Shown: piece after piece, positions 21,901 to 33,703 of the stretch
Layout of the letters: each line of letters starts with the position of its first letter
How positions within the stretch are numbered: position 1 is the stretch's first letter
DNA from: Craterostigma plantagineum
Taxonomy: Eukaryota > Streptophyta > Magnoliopsida > Lamiales > Linderniaceae
Direction of reading: 5' to 3'
NCBI GenBank assembly: GCA_027422505.1
Contig: JAPQWV010000050.1
Coordinates: forward strand, 3,348,001-3,412,000
Length of the DNA: 64,000 nucleotides
Position numbers and translations under genes: made by a program
The notes under the pieces: generated by a model
Database searches by the model: none
Seen by the model: the letters and a program-made list of their open reading frames with translations, nothing else
What the model was told of the DNA's origin: nothing

Positions 21901-23309
21901 GAAATTCCCTGGAAGGACCGCCCATTAAGGTTTCTTGTAATGCTTCGAGACCCAATGACATGGCACCTGACTATGTTAGAACCATGAGAACTGGGCAACC
22001 TCAGAGCGATTCAAATGTTTCGCATAAATGTGTAGTGGAGAGTAGCGGTGATGCAGATCTTCAGATCCATCCTCTATTGTTAGAATCTCCCGGAGATGGT
22101 CAGCTGCCTTACTATCCACAGACCAATGATACTAGCACGTCTAGTTTTGCCTTATTTTCGGGGAAACAACTACGTCTTAGACTCAGCCTTTTCCACAATC
22201 CCCGTCACATAAAAGACGCTGTGAATTTTCTCAGCAATTCATCTAAGCTTCTCGATAAAGACTTGTCGTCATCTGCCCACTTCCACCCTCTCCTGCGAAG
22301 GACAGATGGAATTGATGCAGATTCCACGGGTCTCTTCAGCGAAGAAGAAGCAAGACAAAAAGGTCAGAATCCAATTTATCAAAGAAATGGTTCGTCATTA
22401 GATGAGAGTCCTGTCGTTATGAGCTGTAGTGGGAAAACCAATGAACTTGACTTGGACATACATCTTAACTTGACGTACGAGAACCAAAAAGCCATGGGAA
22501 CTGAAAACACTAATGGCCCTAGAAATAAGAGCGATTCTGCCTTGGATGCAATCAATGGTAGGCTCGATTCGAGCAATAATCGCATGGTTTTTTGCGGGAT
22601 TAAGGAACGAGGGGAAGTTTCTGATATCCACAATGACGAGTCGCTTCCTGGTATTATCATGGAACATGAAGAGCTGAGTGATTCTGACGAAGAAATCGAG
22701 GAAAATGTTGAGTTTGAACGCGAAGAGATGGCTGATTCTGAAGGAGAAAGTGCATCAGACTCTGAGCAGTTTGTCAACATAGCAAACGAGGTATTCATTT
22801 CTTTGCTGTCTCTCCAAACATATGTTCTTTCTGATATTTGATATCTCCATCTGTATGATCATTCCTTTTTATCTTAATGATAATACCTCGTTAAAACTCC
22901 GCACCAAAACCCATAACCGATAGTTTGTGGCTAGCTAGGTAGATGCTCCGTTTGGTCCTTAATTTAGATCGATATAATTATTTCAAAGACATCTTTATTT
23001 CATTACATTTTTATATGCCTCGACATTGCCAGGTTGCGAAGACTCAGAACAACAACCGGCCTGAAAGTGAATCGTTCGTAGCATCTGTTAACAACACGGA
23101 AGTTAAGCCACTGAATCTTAATCTCTGCCCAGTTTCTTCTCCTCGTTCTTCGATGACAACAAACGCCGTGCATGGGCCGTTTTTCCCGCCTTTTACTTCG
23201 TCCTCTAAAGAATCTGCGACAAAACAAGGTAATAGAGGCTGTGCGCCGAAAAAGGGTCCCGACGAAAGTTTGCCTGAAAATTCAAGAAAGCGTTCTTGCA
23301 ACAAGCGGT
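18968..23309 (+). pseudogene. GON-4-like / HTH-Myb nuclear protein, 5'-truncated and frameshifted
   Basis: Exons recovered: about 18968-19650, 19757-20120, 20375-about 20449, 20613-20669, 20758-20817, 20894-21111, 21454-21674, 21764-22790 and 23033-23309, all with GT-AG borders and compatible phases. Diagnostic blocks are PYISGPVLSVIDVAPLRLV, PKKTMAATLLERA, KRVLFTDAEDE, LLALGLMEYNTDW, SGTQKSYKSDANKRAKRR (Myb-like region) and LRPYRARKPKSSNLVKLAPG. Plant GON-4-like proteins are nuclear and presumed transcriptional regulators. Breaks: a six-A run (19359-19364) shifts the frame into a TGA at 19367, the frame returns about 22 codons later near 19431, and one base is missing near 20408 (tggaaaccatac). 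The N-terminal part of the family is absent upstream. It may be a pseudogene from a partial duplication; assembly errors could explain single indels but not the missing 5' part. Confidence 0.75.
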
Positions 23310-23701
23310 AATTGCCTCTAGAGAAAAAGGAGCTTAGAGTTGGAAAAAAATGTGAATAATATAACGGCGTAGAAACTTTGAAGAAATGTTAATACTAACT
23401 GATCTTTTGTTGACCTTATTATAATTATTACGTGGAATTTTGTTTGTGTAAACGTTGCAGAGGTGATTCTCTTGAAATGTACGGACTGCATAGGAAACAT
23501 AGTATTTTGTTACTGTCGAGTACGGCAGAGGCAGAATGTCGTCGTCGAATTGATGATTTTGCTGCCACATTGTATTGGCAAAACGATAAAGCTTGGGTAC
23601 ACACACTACAGTGGACCAAAAATATCCAAAATGTTGCAAACATATACTATCGCGCTGATAGTGACGTGCTGAGAGAGATGGCAAATGCATAACATATAAA
23701 G

Positions 23702-23749
<48 letters not shown>

Positions 23750-24637
23750 TCGTCTCTGTAAGCTCCAGCACGTTCATATTATTTTTCAAGTAAAGTTTCA
23801 GAGGTTTACTACTCACAGCCTTGTAAAGCTTTATCTTCTTCTCTTGTGTTCCTTTCGTGGGAGTTGGGCTCTTCATTTTCATCATTCAAACTGCATTTTC
23901 GCCGTTTCTAAGAGCAAACAAAACAGATGGTTTTTTCATACACGTTATTCCGTCCTCTTATTATCAAAGCTTTTTAGGTCATTCTTTTATGGGTTTATGC
24001 TTTGTAGTTGCCATTGCTTTACTTGCTTCGTTGACGCTGTGCTGTCACAGTGCAGGCCAAGGCTGCTATGGAGTTGCTTAGATTTTCTGGGTTTTTCTCT
24101 GCTTGTTGCATTGTGCGTGTGTGTGTGTGTGTTTTACGTCGTCCCTAATCTTATTAGATATCATTTTTAGGCAAAAAAAAAAAAAGATAAAGAATCATTC
24201 TGAAGTTCATGGTGTTTGACTCAACAAAAATGTCTGATAATCAGTTTCGTAGTTTTTCAGGTACCGTTTCAAGACTTCAGACGCAAAGCCCATAAAGGAT
24301 TACGTATGGTTATTCATCTATTTGCTTGATTAAGTATGTTTTTCAGCTGGTTGAAACACTGCACTATGTATTAACTAATGAAAAGATAAGAAATAATGCA
24401 TGCTATACCTCTATGTTGCATTGGTTCTGTTGTAGCCAAGCTAAGCATAGTCGATTTCTATATTCTAATGATTCTCTTAACATTATCAGACATCTTTTTC
24501 CAGTTAAGTTCAGAGGCTTTGTCTATGATCTTTCGTCTGTTTACTTTCCTCGGTTTTCCTTTTTTCTCTCCCAAAGAGCCAAGGATTATCTCTTTTCTGA
24601 GCCTTTTGTTTATCTAACAATCTCTCTTCCTACAGCC
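23310..24637. other. Intergenic with CT and GT microsatellites
   Basis: Between the pseudogene and the F-box start. A frame at 23456-23692 follows a GTTGCAG acceptor and could be a further 3' exon of the pseudogene, but its residues match nothing I recognise. A (CT)n tract lies at 23705-23742 and a (GT)n tract at about 24115-24132. TACAGCC precedes the F-box ATG. Confidence 0.5.
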
Positions 24638-25843
24638 ATGAAGAAGATGAAGCAGAAGGAGAACAAAGAAGAGACTACTTATTGGTTCGAAAACGACGAT
24701 CTCCCAGCCAACATACTCTCACGACTAGACGCAAAAACCCTCCAAAGCCTAAAGCTCGTCTCCAAGAAATGGCTCAACCTCATCATCGATCGTTCGTTCA
24801 TCAACCTACACCTCAAAAACACCGCCCGAGGCCAACCGTTCTCGGGTTTCTTCTTCCAAGAAACGTACAGTCGTTCAACTGCCAACGACATAGACCTCAT
24901 CACTTACATCCCAGTCGAAGCTCAAGGATGTAATAGAAACCTCAGGCAAGAAGTCTTAGATTTCCTCCCCGAAAGCGTAGTCCTTCTATCGTCTAACAAT
25001 GGGCTTCTCTGCTTACGAAGCTGCGTCGACCCAATACCAAACTTATATGTATGCAACCCTCTAAACAGAGAATGGGTTCGAATCGAATGGCCTGAAGATG
25101 TCCCGAGGCAGAGCAGCATAGCCATAGCCTTCGACCCTTTGCTTAATCCCATCGATTCGATCACCGATTTCGAATTAGTAGCAGCGAGCTTTACAGAGGA
25201 ACAAGAAGAAGAAGAAGGCCATTACATCTTCGACATATACTCTTCGAAAATTAAGCAATGGAGAAGGTCTAATGAGCAGTGCTTTTGCAGCCATGGCTTA
25301 GCTAAGAAAAACAGGGGAATTGAGGTCGATGGCATCTTATATTGGCTGACCGAAGATGGCTATCAAATACTAACGTTCGATCCTAAGGAAGAGATGGCCT
25401 GCCCGATAATGGCTCCCCTGCCCGAATCCCAGTTCGTCAGCGTGCCCGAGATGTGCATAGGAGAATCGAAGGGCAGACTATGCTACGCGATCATATCTGA
25501 AGATGGGCTTCAGCTTTGGGCCCTCGAAGATCGATTCGAATGCGAATGGGAACTTAAGTCTTCGATTTCGTTGGACGATTTAGAGAGGGAGAACGAGGGT
25601 ATGATCTATAGGCTCTTTGAGAAGGTGAAGAATGGAAGGCTGAGCAGAGACGAAATTGCGTGGGTTGATCCTCTGTGTTTCGAGGGCGATGTTTTGCTCG
25701 TTAGGGTTCTTTCGAAGGTTTACGAGTATCGATTCTCGGCGAAGAAGATGAAGCGTGTCTGCGATGCTTCGGAGTTGGGCCCGAGGTCGATGTTTTCGCC
25801 TATCGTTGTTCCTTATTGCATGAGCTTAGTACCTCTTGCCTGA
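24638..25843 (+). CDS. F-box protein with F-box-associated domain
   Basis: Single exon, 401 residues from ATG 24638 (MKKMKQKENKEE...). The F-box lies at about residues 14-55: WFENDDLPANILSRL, then LKLVSKKWLNLI and FINLHL. The rest resembles an F-box-associated interaction domain, with FLPESVVLLSSNNGLLCL, LYVCNPLNREWVRI and GILYWLTEDGYQILTFDPK. Such proteins are the substrate-binding subunits of SCF ubiquitin ligases; the substrate cannot be told here. The frame stays open upstream to 24326, but that region is Phe/Ser/Tyr-rich and read from a non-ATG codon, so the charged N-terminus is the better start. It is intact, unlike its neighbours on both sides. Confidence 0.85.
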   Translation: MKKMKQKENKEETTYWFENDDLPANILSRLDAKTLQSLKLVSKKWLNLIIDRSFINLHLKNTARGQPFSGFFFQETYSRSTANDIDLITYIPVEAQGCNRNLRQEVLDFLPESVVLLSSNNGLLCLRSCVDPIPNLYVCNPLNREWVRIEWPEDVPRQSSIAIAFDPLLNPIDSITDFELVAASFTEEQEEEEGHYIFDIYSSKIKQWRRSNEQCFCSHGLAKKNRGIEVDGILYWLTEDGYQILTFDPKEEMACPIMAPLPESQFVSVPEMCIGESKGRLCYAIISEDGLQLWALEDRFECEWELKSSISLDDLERENEGMIYRLFEKVKNGRLSRDEIAWVDPLCFEGDVLLVRVLSKVYEYRFSAKKMKRVCDASELGPRSMFSPIVVPYCMSLVPLA

Positions 25844-26425
25844 AATATTTTTTGATTGTTTGTTTAGAACTTATTATAGCTCCGCTTTTAGTACGTTTGA
25901 ACAACAGCTTATCACGTATGGAAATCTTGATTTTTTTTTGTAGGAATTTTCTTGAAAAAGCACACATGTATAATAAAAGTAAAATAACTAAGTAGGACAA
26001 TGAGGTTTCAAATCTTTGTGATAATATTGATATTACATGGTTCGATACATCTCAAAAACACATTATGTAAGAACATGGACAATATAATACACAAAATTCT
26101 GTTGACCATATTATATAGTTAAAGGGTTGATGGTGGTGATTTTGGAGGATCATGGTGATTATTTGCACCTGTTGAAGAATAGTCTTCTACTACCTCCATA
26201 TCTATTTTTCTTCCTTTCTGCAAACAACTACAGCTAGTGTGTTTTTTCTGGTTTTTTCTATGTATTCGAGTTTTTACAAACATGATATTGAAGTGGTATA
26301 CTTGTAAATTCACTAACACGACTAAGATATTTCTTTCAACTCCAATATCATTAACGCTTTGAATTATCATCAGACTATCCATTTACTTTCGTACAGTTCC
26401 CTTCATTCATTTCGCTGATATAGTT
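25844..26425. other. Intergenic, upstream of NLR copy 2
   Basis: AT-rich. No gene or repeat recognised. The last about 90 bp are the leader of NLR copy 2 (ATG at 26426). Confidence 0.5.
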
Positions 26426-28917
26426 ATGGCCGTAGCAGCTTATGCCTCTGTACTCTCTCTTTTGACTTCTTTGGACAACGTTCTTCTGCCTTCTCGTCGC
26501 TGGATGATCCCAGACATGTCCCAAATCGAAGCACTACAGCAGAAGCTCACTTTCTTGCAAGAATTTCTCGAAATTCACTCGAAAAAATCAACTACCAACG
26601 AACTACTCCGCAAGCTGGCGATTAAACTGCAGATCAGTGGAGTCGTTCACGATTTAGACGATCTATTCGACAAGTATGTCGTAGATCGACTGGGCACTAA
26701 AGAACTCCCCGACGATCAGATCGGTGAGAAGATGAGCTCGTCGTTCTATCAAGATCTGCAATTGTTGATTGAAAAAATCGAGTCAATAAATCGAGAGCTG
26801 ACGAAATTTGGAGAGGAAGACCATGGAATTGGGGCAGATCGTCGACGACCACGTATTAGCAGCAACTCTCCTCTTGCAACCTCTGATTCGAGCGGTGAGA
26901 AGGCGGTGGGGCTCGAAGATCATGTGTTAGAGATAATGGATCGACTCACTATGAACGAGCGTAGGCTACATGTTATTCCAATCGTAGGAATGGGAGGTAT
27001 AGGCAAGACGACCCTCGCTCGCAATACCTTCGATAAGAAACTCATCGTTGAGCACTTCAGCGTTCGAATTTGGATCACACTATCGCAAGAATACGACGTG
27101 CAGACTATTCTTTTGGGTCTCAAAAAAGATGGAGTTATTGATGGTGATGGTGATGATTTAGGAGCTTGTTTGTACCAAAGGTTATATGGTCGAAGGTATC
27201 TGATTGTGATGGACGATGTCTGGGGTACCGATACTTGGGACGAGTTTAAGCGGTACTTTCCGAATAATGACAATAAAAGTCGAATTATTGTGACGACGAG
27301 GCTGATGGACGTAGCCGAGAGTATAACCAATGCTCGCAATAACAGTTACCCGATGGGTTTACTAGACGATGAAAGCAGTTGGAAACTGTTCAGCGAAAAA
27401 GCCTTCAGCAACAACGGGGGAAGGTCGACGAGCGAATTAGAGGAAATTGGAAAGAAGATCGCAAGGAACTGCAGAGGGCTTCCCCTCACGCTCATCGTGG
27501 TCGGTGGACTCCTTTCAAACCCTAATAATATGACCCGCGAATATTGGGAATCCGTTGCAGACGATGTGAACTCGTTCTATCAACTGGAGATTGAGGAGAG
27601 CTGCTTGAAGATATTGTACCTCAGCTACAATCACCTGCCCATTCATCTAAAGGCATGCTTCCTCTGGTTGAAGGTATTTCCCGAAGACAGCGACATTGAT
27701 GCGTCTATGCTTGTCGAGTATTGGATTGCCGAGGGAATTGTGCGGCCGTCAGCCAGAGGTCATGATAAGACATTGGAGGAAGTTTCCATGGGATACTTGG
27801 AAGATCTAATTGGCAGAAATATGATCTTCGTTCGAAAGATGGGGGAAATGGGGGACATCGAAATTTGTGGCGTCCACGATGTCCTTAGGCAACTGTGCGT
27901 CAAGGAATCACTTAAAGAGAACATTTTCAGCATTTGGAATATGCAGATGTTAACAATTGATGGGAGCTTCTCTGCGAGTTCATGTTTCGTATGCCATGAT
28001 GAAACGAGGACGATGAAGAGGATTCGCGTCAGCGAAGTCGTCCTCAATTGCTCGACATCATCAACGGTCGTCATGAATATCAAATCAAGATTCATTAGGT
28101 TGATAAACAAGGTGGGCAACCATATCTTCAAGGGTTCATGCTTCGTATGCCATGATGGAACGAGGACGACGACGACGAAGAGGATTGGCGTCTGCTATGA
28201 TTGCAGGAAAAAGCATACACGGATTATCAAATCAAGATTCATTAGGTTGATAAACAAGGTGGACCACAAGATCGTAGAAATCCCACACACGACGAAGCTG
28301 ACGTGGCTTTCAATCTACACGGACCTCAACGAGTTAGAATACGCATCTCCGTCCCCCATCTCTCTACTTTGGAAATTAAGGTTCTTTCGCGGACGGATTA
28401 TGTATGGGACACCGCTATTATCGAGAATATGGGAGATGCCACAACTAAGGAAAACGGATTTTGACTTTAACGTGTTGCCTGATCCAACGGACGAGTTCAT
28501 CGTACTGAACCAATTACAAACACTTCGTAAGGTTTCAAACATGAGGTGGACGGAGGAAGTCGTAAGAAGGATCCCGAATCTCGTCGATTTGGAGGCTGGA
28601 TATTATCTAGGAGATGACGAGGAACTAAACGGCTACTGCCTCAATAACCTTGCACTTCTGCATAAGCTTCGATCCTTGGAAGTAGATTTTCATCGTTGCA
28701 CTTTGCGCATCGAGAACATCGCCTTCCCAAACTCGCTGAAGGAATTGGTTTTGGGAGGTTGTCGACTTTGCTGGGAAGACATGACGGTGATCGGTTCGCT
28801 GTCGAACCTCCAAGTGCTGAAGCTATCGTACGATGCCTTTGTCGGGGAACAGTGGTGCATGGTTGAAGGGCAATTTCGGAAATTAAAGTACCTGAAACTT
28901 TACGATTTAGATGTTGA

Positions 28918-29161
28918 TGTTGGAGTTATGAAGAGAGTTGTAGATTAATTTCTTACTAATCTTTGAACGAGTACATCATGCATATATATAGAAAGAAAAT
29001 AGACAAACTAGCTCAACATTTTTGACAAACATAGATGATGTTTTTCTTGGTTTTCTTGTCTAATTGTCTACATAAAGTTTTGCCTTGATGTTGTCTTTGT
29101 TGGCTTGTCCAATTGTGTCTTGTTCACATGCATTATTAGTTGCAAATTAGGAATTTCAACA
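28918..29161 (-). repeat. 3' LTR of the chimeric Copia element
   Basis: 244 bp, from TGTTGGAGTTATGAAGAGAG to GGAATTTCAACA. Differs from the other LTR at two G/A positions (TTTTTGAC and ATTGTGTCTT here). Confidence 0.9.
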
Positions 29162-29168
29162 CTCCCTC

Positions 29169-29912
29169 TTAATTTGCAATCTTTAGCTCATTTTTTATCT
29201 TCTGAAATTTCTCTTCAGAAATGGCTTTTGTAAGAAAATCCGCAGCTTGGTCGTTTGTGCTGATGAACTCCAAACTGATCTCTCCGTTGCTCACCATATC
29301 TCTTATGAAATGATGTCTCATCTCAATATGCTTTGCCCTTGAATGGAACACCGGATTTTTAGTCATAGCAATGGTCGACATATTGTCGCAATAGATAATT
29401 GTAGGTTGTTCCTGAACTTGCTGTAGATCTGCTAGAAGTCTGCGCAACCATATCGCCTCGCAAGTAGCGTCTGTGGCAGCGATGTATTCAGCTTCAGCTG
29501 TAGAGAGTGCGACAGTCTTTTGCTTTTTCGAACTCCAGGTAATTATATTAGTGCCCATGCAAAATAAGTATCCCGAAGTACTCTTTCGATCATATAAAGA
29601 ACCTGCCCAATCACTGTCAGTAAATCCGATCAGATTATTTTTGGTCTCTTTCACATACCTGATGCCCTGATTTTTGCGTCCTTGAAGATAACGAAGAACT
29701 CTTTTAGCCGCTGAAAAATGAATTTGACTTGGCTCGTTCATGAATCTGGAGATCAAACTAACGGCATGCACAATATCTGGCCTTGTGTTTGTGAGATAGA
29801 TCAGAGAGCCAACGAGACTTCGAAAAATTTTGCCATCAACCTTCGCAGCTCCATCAAAGATCGGAACTTGATTCGGAGTGTAAGAAAACATAGTCGTAAC
29901 TTGATTTGCCAT
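29169..29912 (-). CDS. Copia RNase H / 3' end of pol (partial)
   Basis: 247-residue frame. It holds the end of the Copia reverse-transcriptase region (RSLVGSLIYLTNTRPDI) and RNase H, with motifs FTDSDWAGS, KSTSGYLF, ALSTAEAEYIAA, IIYCDN and RAKHIEMRHHFIRD. RNase H removes the RNA strand during element replication. The reverse-transcriptase palm with YxDD is absent, so pol is incomplete. The stop lies a few bases from the PPT and LTR, the normal place for the pol end, which fixes this as the true element orientation. Confidence 0.85.
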   Translation of the reverse strand: MANQVTTMFSYTPNQVPIFDGAAKVDGKIFRSLVGSLIYLTNTRPDIVHAVSLISRFMNEPSQIHFSAAKRVLRYLQGRKNQGIRYVKETKNNLIGFTDSDWAGSLYDRKSTSGYLFCMGTNIITWSSKKQKTVALSTAEAEYIAATDATCEAIWLRRLLADLQQVQEQPTIIYCDNMSTIAMTKNPVFHSRAKHIEMRHHFIRDMVSNGEISLEFISTNDQAADFLTKAISEEKFQKIKNELKIAN

Positions 29913-29963
29913 CTCACGTATGCGTGCTCGTGCTCTATGTTGGGTTATTCACCAATAACTTGA

Positions 29964-31544
<1,581 letters not shown>

Positions 31545-31572
31545 TTTTATCTGCAAGAGTTTCCATTGTTTT

Positions 31573-31584
31573 GCTCTGATACCA
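31573..31584 (-). other. Primer-binding site of the chimeric element
   Basis: On the minus strand TGGTATCAGAGC, the usual Copia PBS complementary to initiator tRNA-Met, lies 6 bases inside the LTR. A short gag-like start (ATGGAAACTCTTGCAG) follows and then breaks off where the inverted block joins. Confidence 0.85.
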
Positions 31585-31590
31585 AAACTT

Positions 31591-31834
31591 TGTTGGAGTT
31601 ATGAAGAGAGTTGTAGATTAATTTCTTACTAATCTTTGAACGAGTACATCATGCATATATATAGAAAGAAAATAGACAAACTAGCTCAACATTTTTAACA
31701 AACATAGATGATGTTTTTCTTGGTTTTCTTGTCTAATTGTCTACATAAAGTTTTGCCTTGATGTTGTCTTTGTTGGCTTGTCCAATTGTATCTTGTTCAC
31801 ATGCATTATTAGTTGCAAATTAGGAATTTCAACA
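31591..31834 (-). repeat. 5' LTR of the chimeric Copia element
   Basis: 244 bp, nearly identical to the copy at 28918-29161. It differs at TTTTTAAC and ATTGTATCTT. Confidence 0.9.
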
Positions 31835-32107
31835 GTTGAGGCTTGGAGAGCAGAGGCTAGTAGTAGCCTTCCCGCTCTTGAGGTGCTTGTCCTTAGGAAC
31901 ATGCCGCAGCTGAAGGAATTTCCGTTAGGCATCGGAGATATAGATACCCTTCGTAGGATAGAAGTGTCATATTGCAGTGAATGCGTCGTCGACTCAGTGA
32001 AGCAGATAAAGGAGGAACAAGACGACCTTGGTAATGAGATTATTGTTGAGATACAATATGACGATGACAGAGAATTAAATCTCTCCGACGATGACGATGA
32101 TTACTAA

Positions 32108-32761
32108 TAAAAGCTCATATACGATTTCCCCTTTCTCGAGATGATGCTTCTTCTCCCTTACTCAGATGGCTTCCCGCTGGGCATCATCGGATGTACATGT
32201 GTATGTTGGCCTTAAACACCCAAACAAAGCTTAAATTCCGATTTTTACAGTGAAGTAATGAATGGGGGCTGCGGTGCTGCCCTTTTTTGTTCTCTGCTCA
32301 AACTCTCATTTCTTAATGTTGCCAACGTTCACAGCTTTTTACAATAAGAAAAAAAATGAAAATTATCGTACATAGGACCGTTCGATAATTGATTAGTGTC
32401 GTGCTTGTTGGGCATTTAAAAATTATTGTCGCCTCGTCACTGTGTAGATAAAAACTGGTTTGTCGATCTCATTAATAGTCTTTATACAATTTTACCCTTA
32501 ATGCTTAATTATAATTTTACCCTTAATATTTTATTAAAACTTTGTCGTCAATTAAATAACTTGGCTAATAGTATAAAATGTTCAAAAAACATGCACACAA
32601 TGGTGTGCTAAACCCTAAACTCACTAGTTTGTAATAAATGGAGGCCCTTAGTTTGATCATAAATAAAATTTGGAATACATTATTCAAATTAAAGGTTTGT
32701 AGCCAACCCCTGCAGTGATTATATAAACCTATACATTTACGATCATCCAGACATATGATAC
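32108..32761. other. 3' flank of NLR copy 2
   Basis: The first about 240 bp are shared with the flank of NLR copy 1, including the uninterrupted Helitron target site near 32322-32340. The rest is AT-rich without a visible gene. Confidence 0.6.
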
Positions 32762-33481
32762 TGTTATGTAATCAGCTCCACTCAACTCGCAACTGATCAG
32801 AGAATACTCGCACACCCACCGATCAGCTCAATTCGAGCTATCGCAGCTCGAATCAACGCAAAACAGAACCGGAAAAACGCAGAAAATGACACAGAGTTTT
32901 AACGTGGTTCGGCAAACTTTGCCTACGTCCACGGACCAACAGAGCCTTCGATTCGATTATCCACCAACTAGAGAGTTACAGACCTCCACGTATACTACAA
33001 TTCTCTAGTTAACACCTTTCGCTAATTCTAACCCTAGCGAAAGATATGAGCTCTCAAAGTCGCCTCGCTGAAGCTTCGTTTCTGGTATTTATAATAGTTT
33101 CTTCAGCTGTTGTAAAGTCTCGATCATCATCAGCCGTTCGATCAGATCTCTCGCATCCAACCGCCCTCATTAACCCGCAGCTTACACTGAAAGTGTTATT
33201 TCACTTATAGAATTGCTAAAGCAATTCTTCATGAGTTTAATCTCATCCGTCGGATCATTAATAGCGCCACATCGGACGACCACTATTCAATCTGCCAACT
33301 ATGAATCTCAGCCACGAGATGACGCGCGAACTAATCCGACGGTCCACAATATTCGCAGCTTAAACACTTCAGAAACAGAATTCTTCTTCAGTTCTTCAGC
33401 TGCTCTGCTGTGATCGTCGGACCACTTTTCCGGCGACTTCCCGGACAACTCCGGCGAGTTCTTGGCACACACTTCCCAACA
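32762..33481 (-). repeat. LTR (3' in element orientation)
   Basis: 720 bp. Same length as the partner at 35507-36226. Visible differences are CTCGCAACTG/CTCGAAACTG, TTCGAGCTA/TTCGAACTA and GTGATCG/GTGGTCG. Confidence 0.9.
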
Positions 33482-33703
33482 AACTCCACCTTGGGCCTAG
33501 AGCTCGCAATCCATGGCCCGAGATCCACCATAACTGCTCAAACACGCAAGTTAATTTCAGCTCAAAACATACCAGAAATCAGCTTTCTTCATTTCCCAAC
33601 TTCAGGAATTTTTTTTTTCAGCGTTTCAACTGTAATTCCTCGACAGCTTCCAATCGAAGCTCCACCTCGACTCGTAGCTCCGCTCTGTTGGTCATCAAGC
33701 TCC

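Noticed and set aside
24326..24637. N-terminal extension of the F-box protein
   Set aside because: Non-ATG start and leader-like composition; the ATG at 24638 begins the charged N-terminus directly before the F-box.
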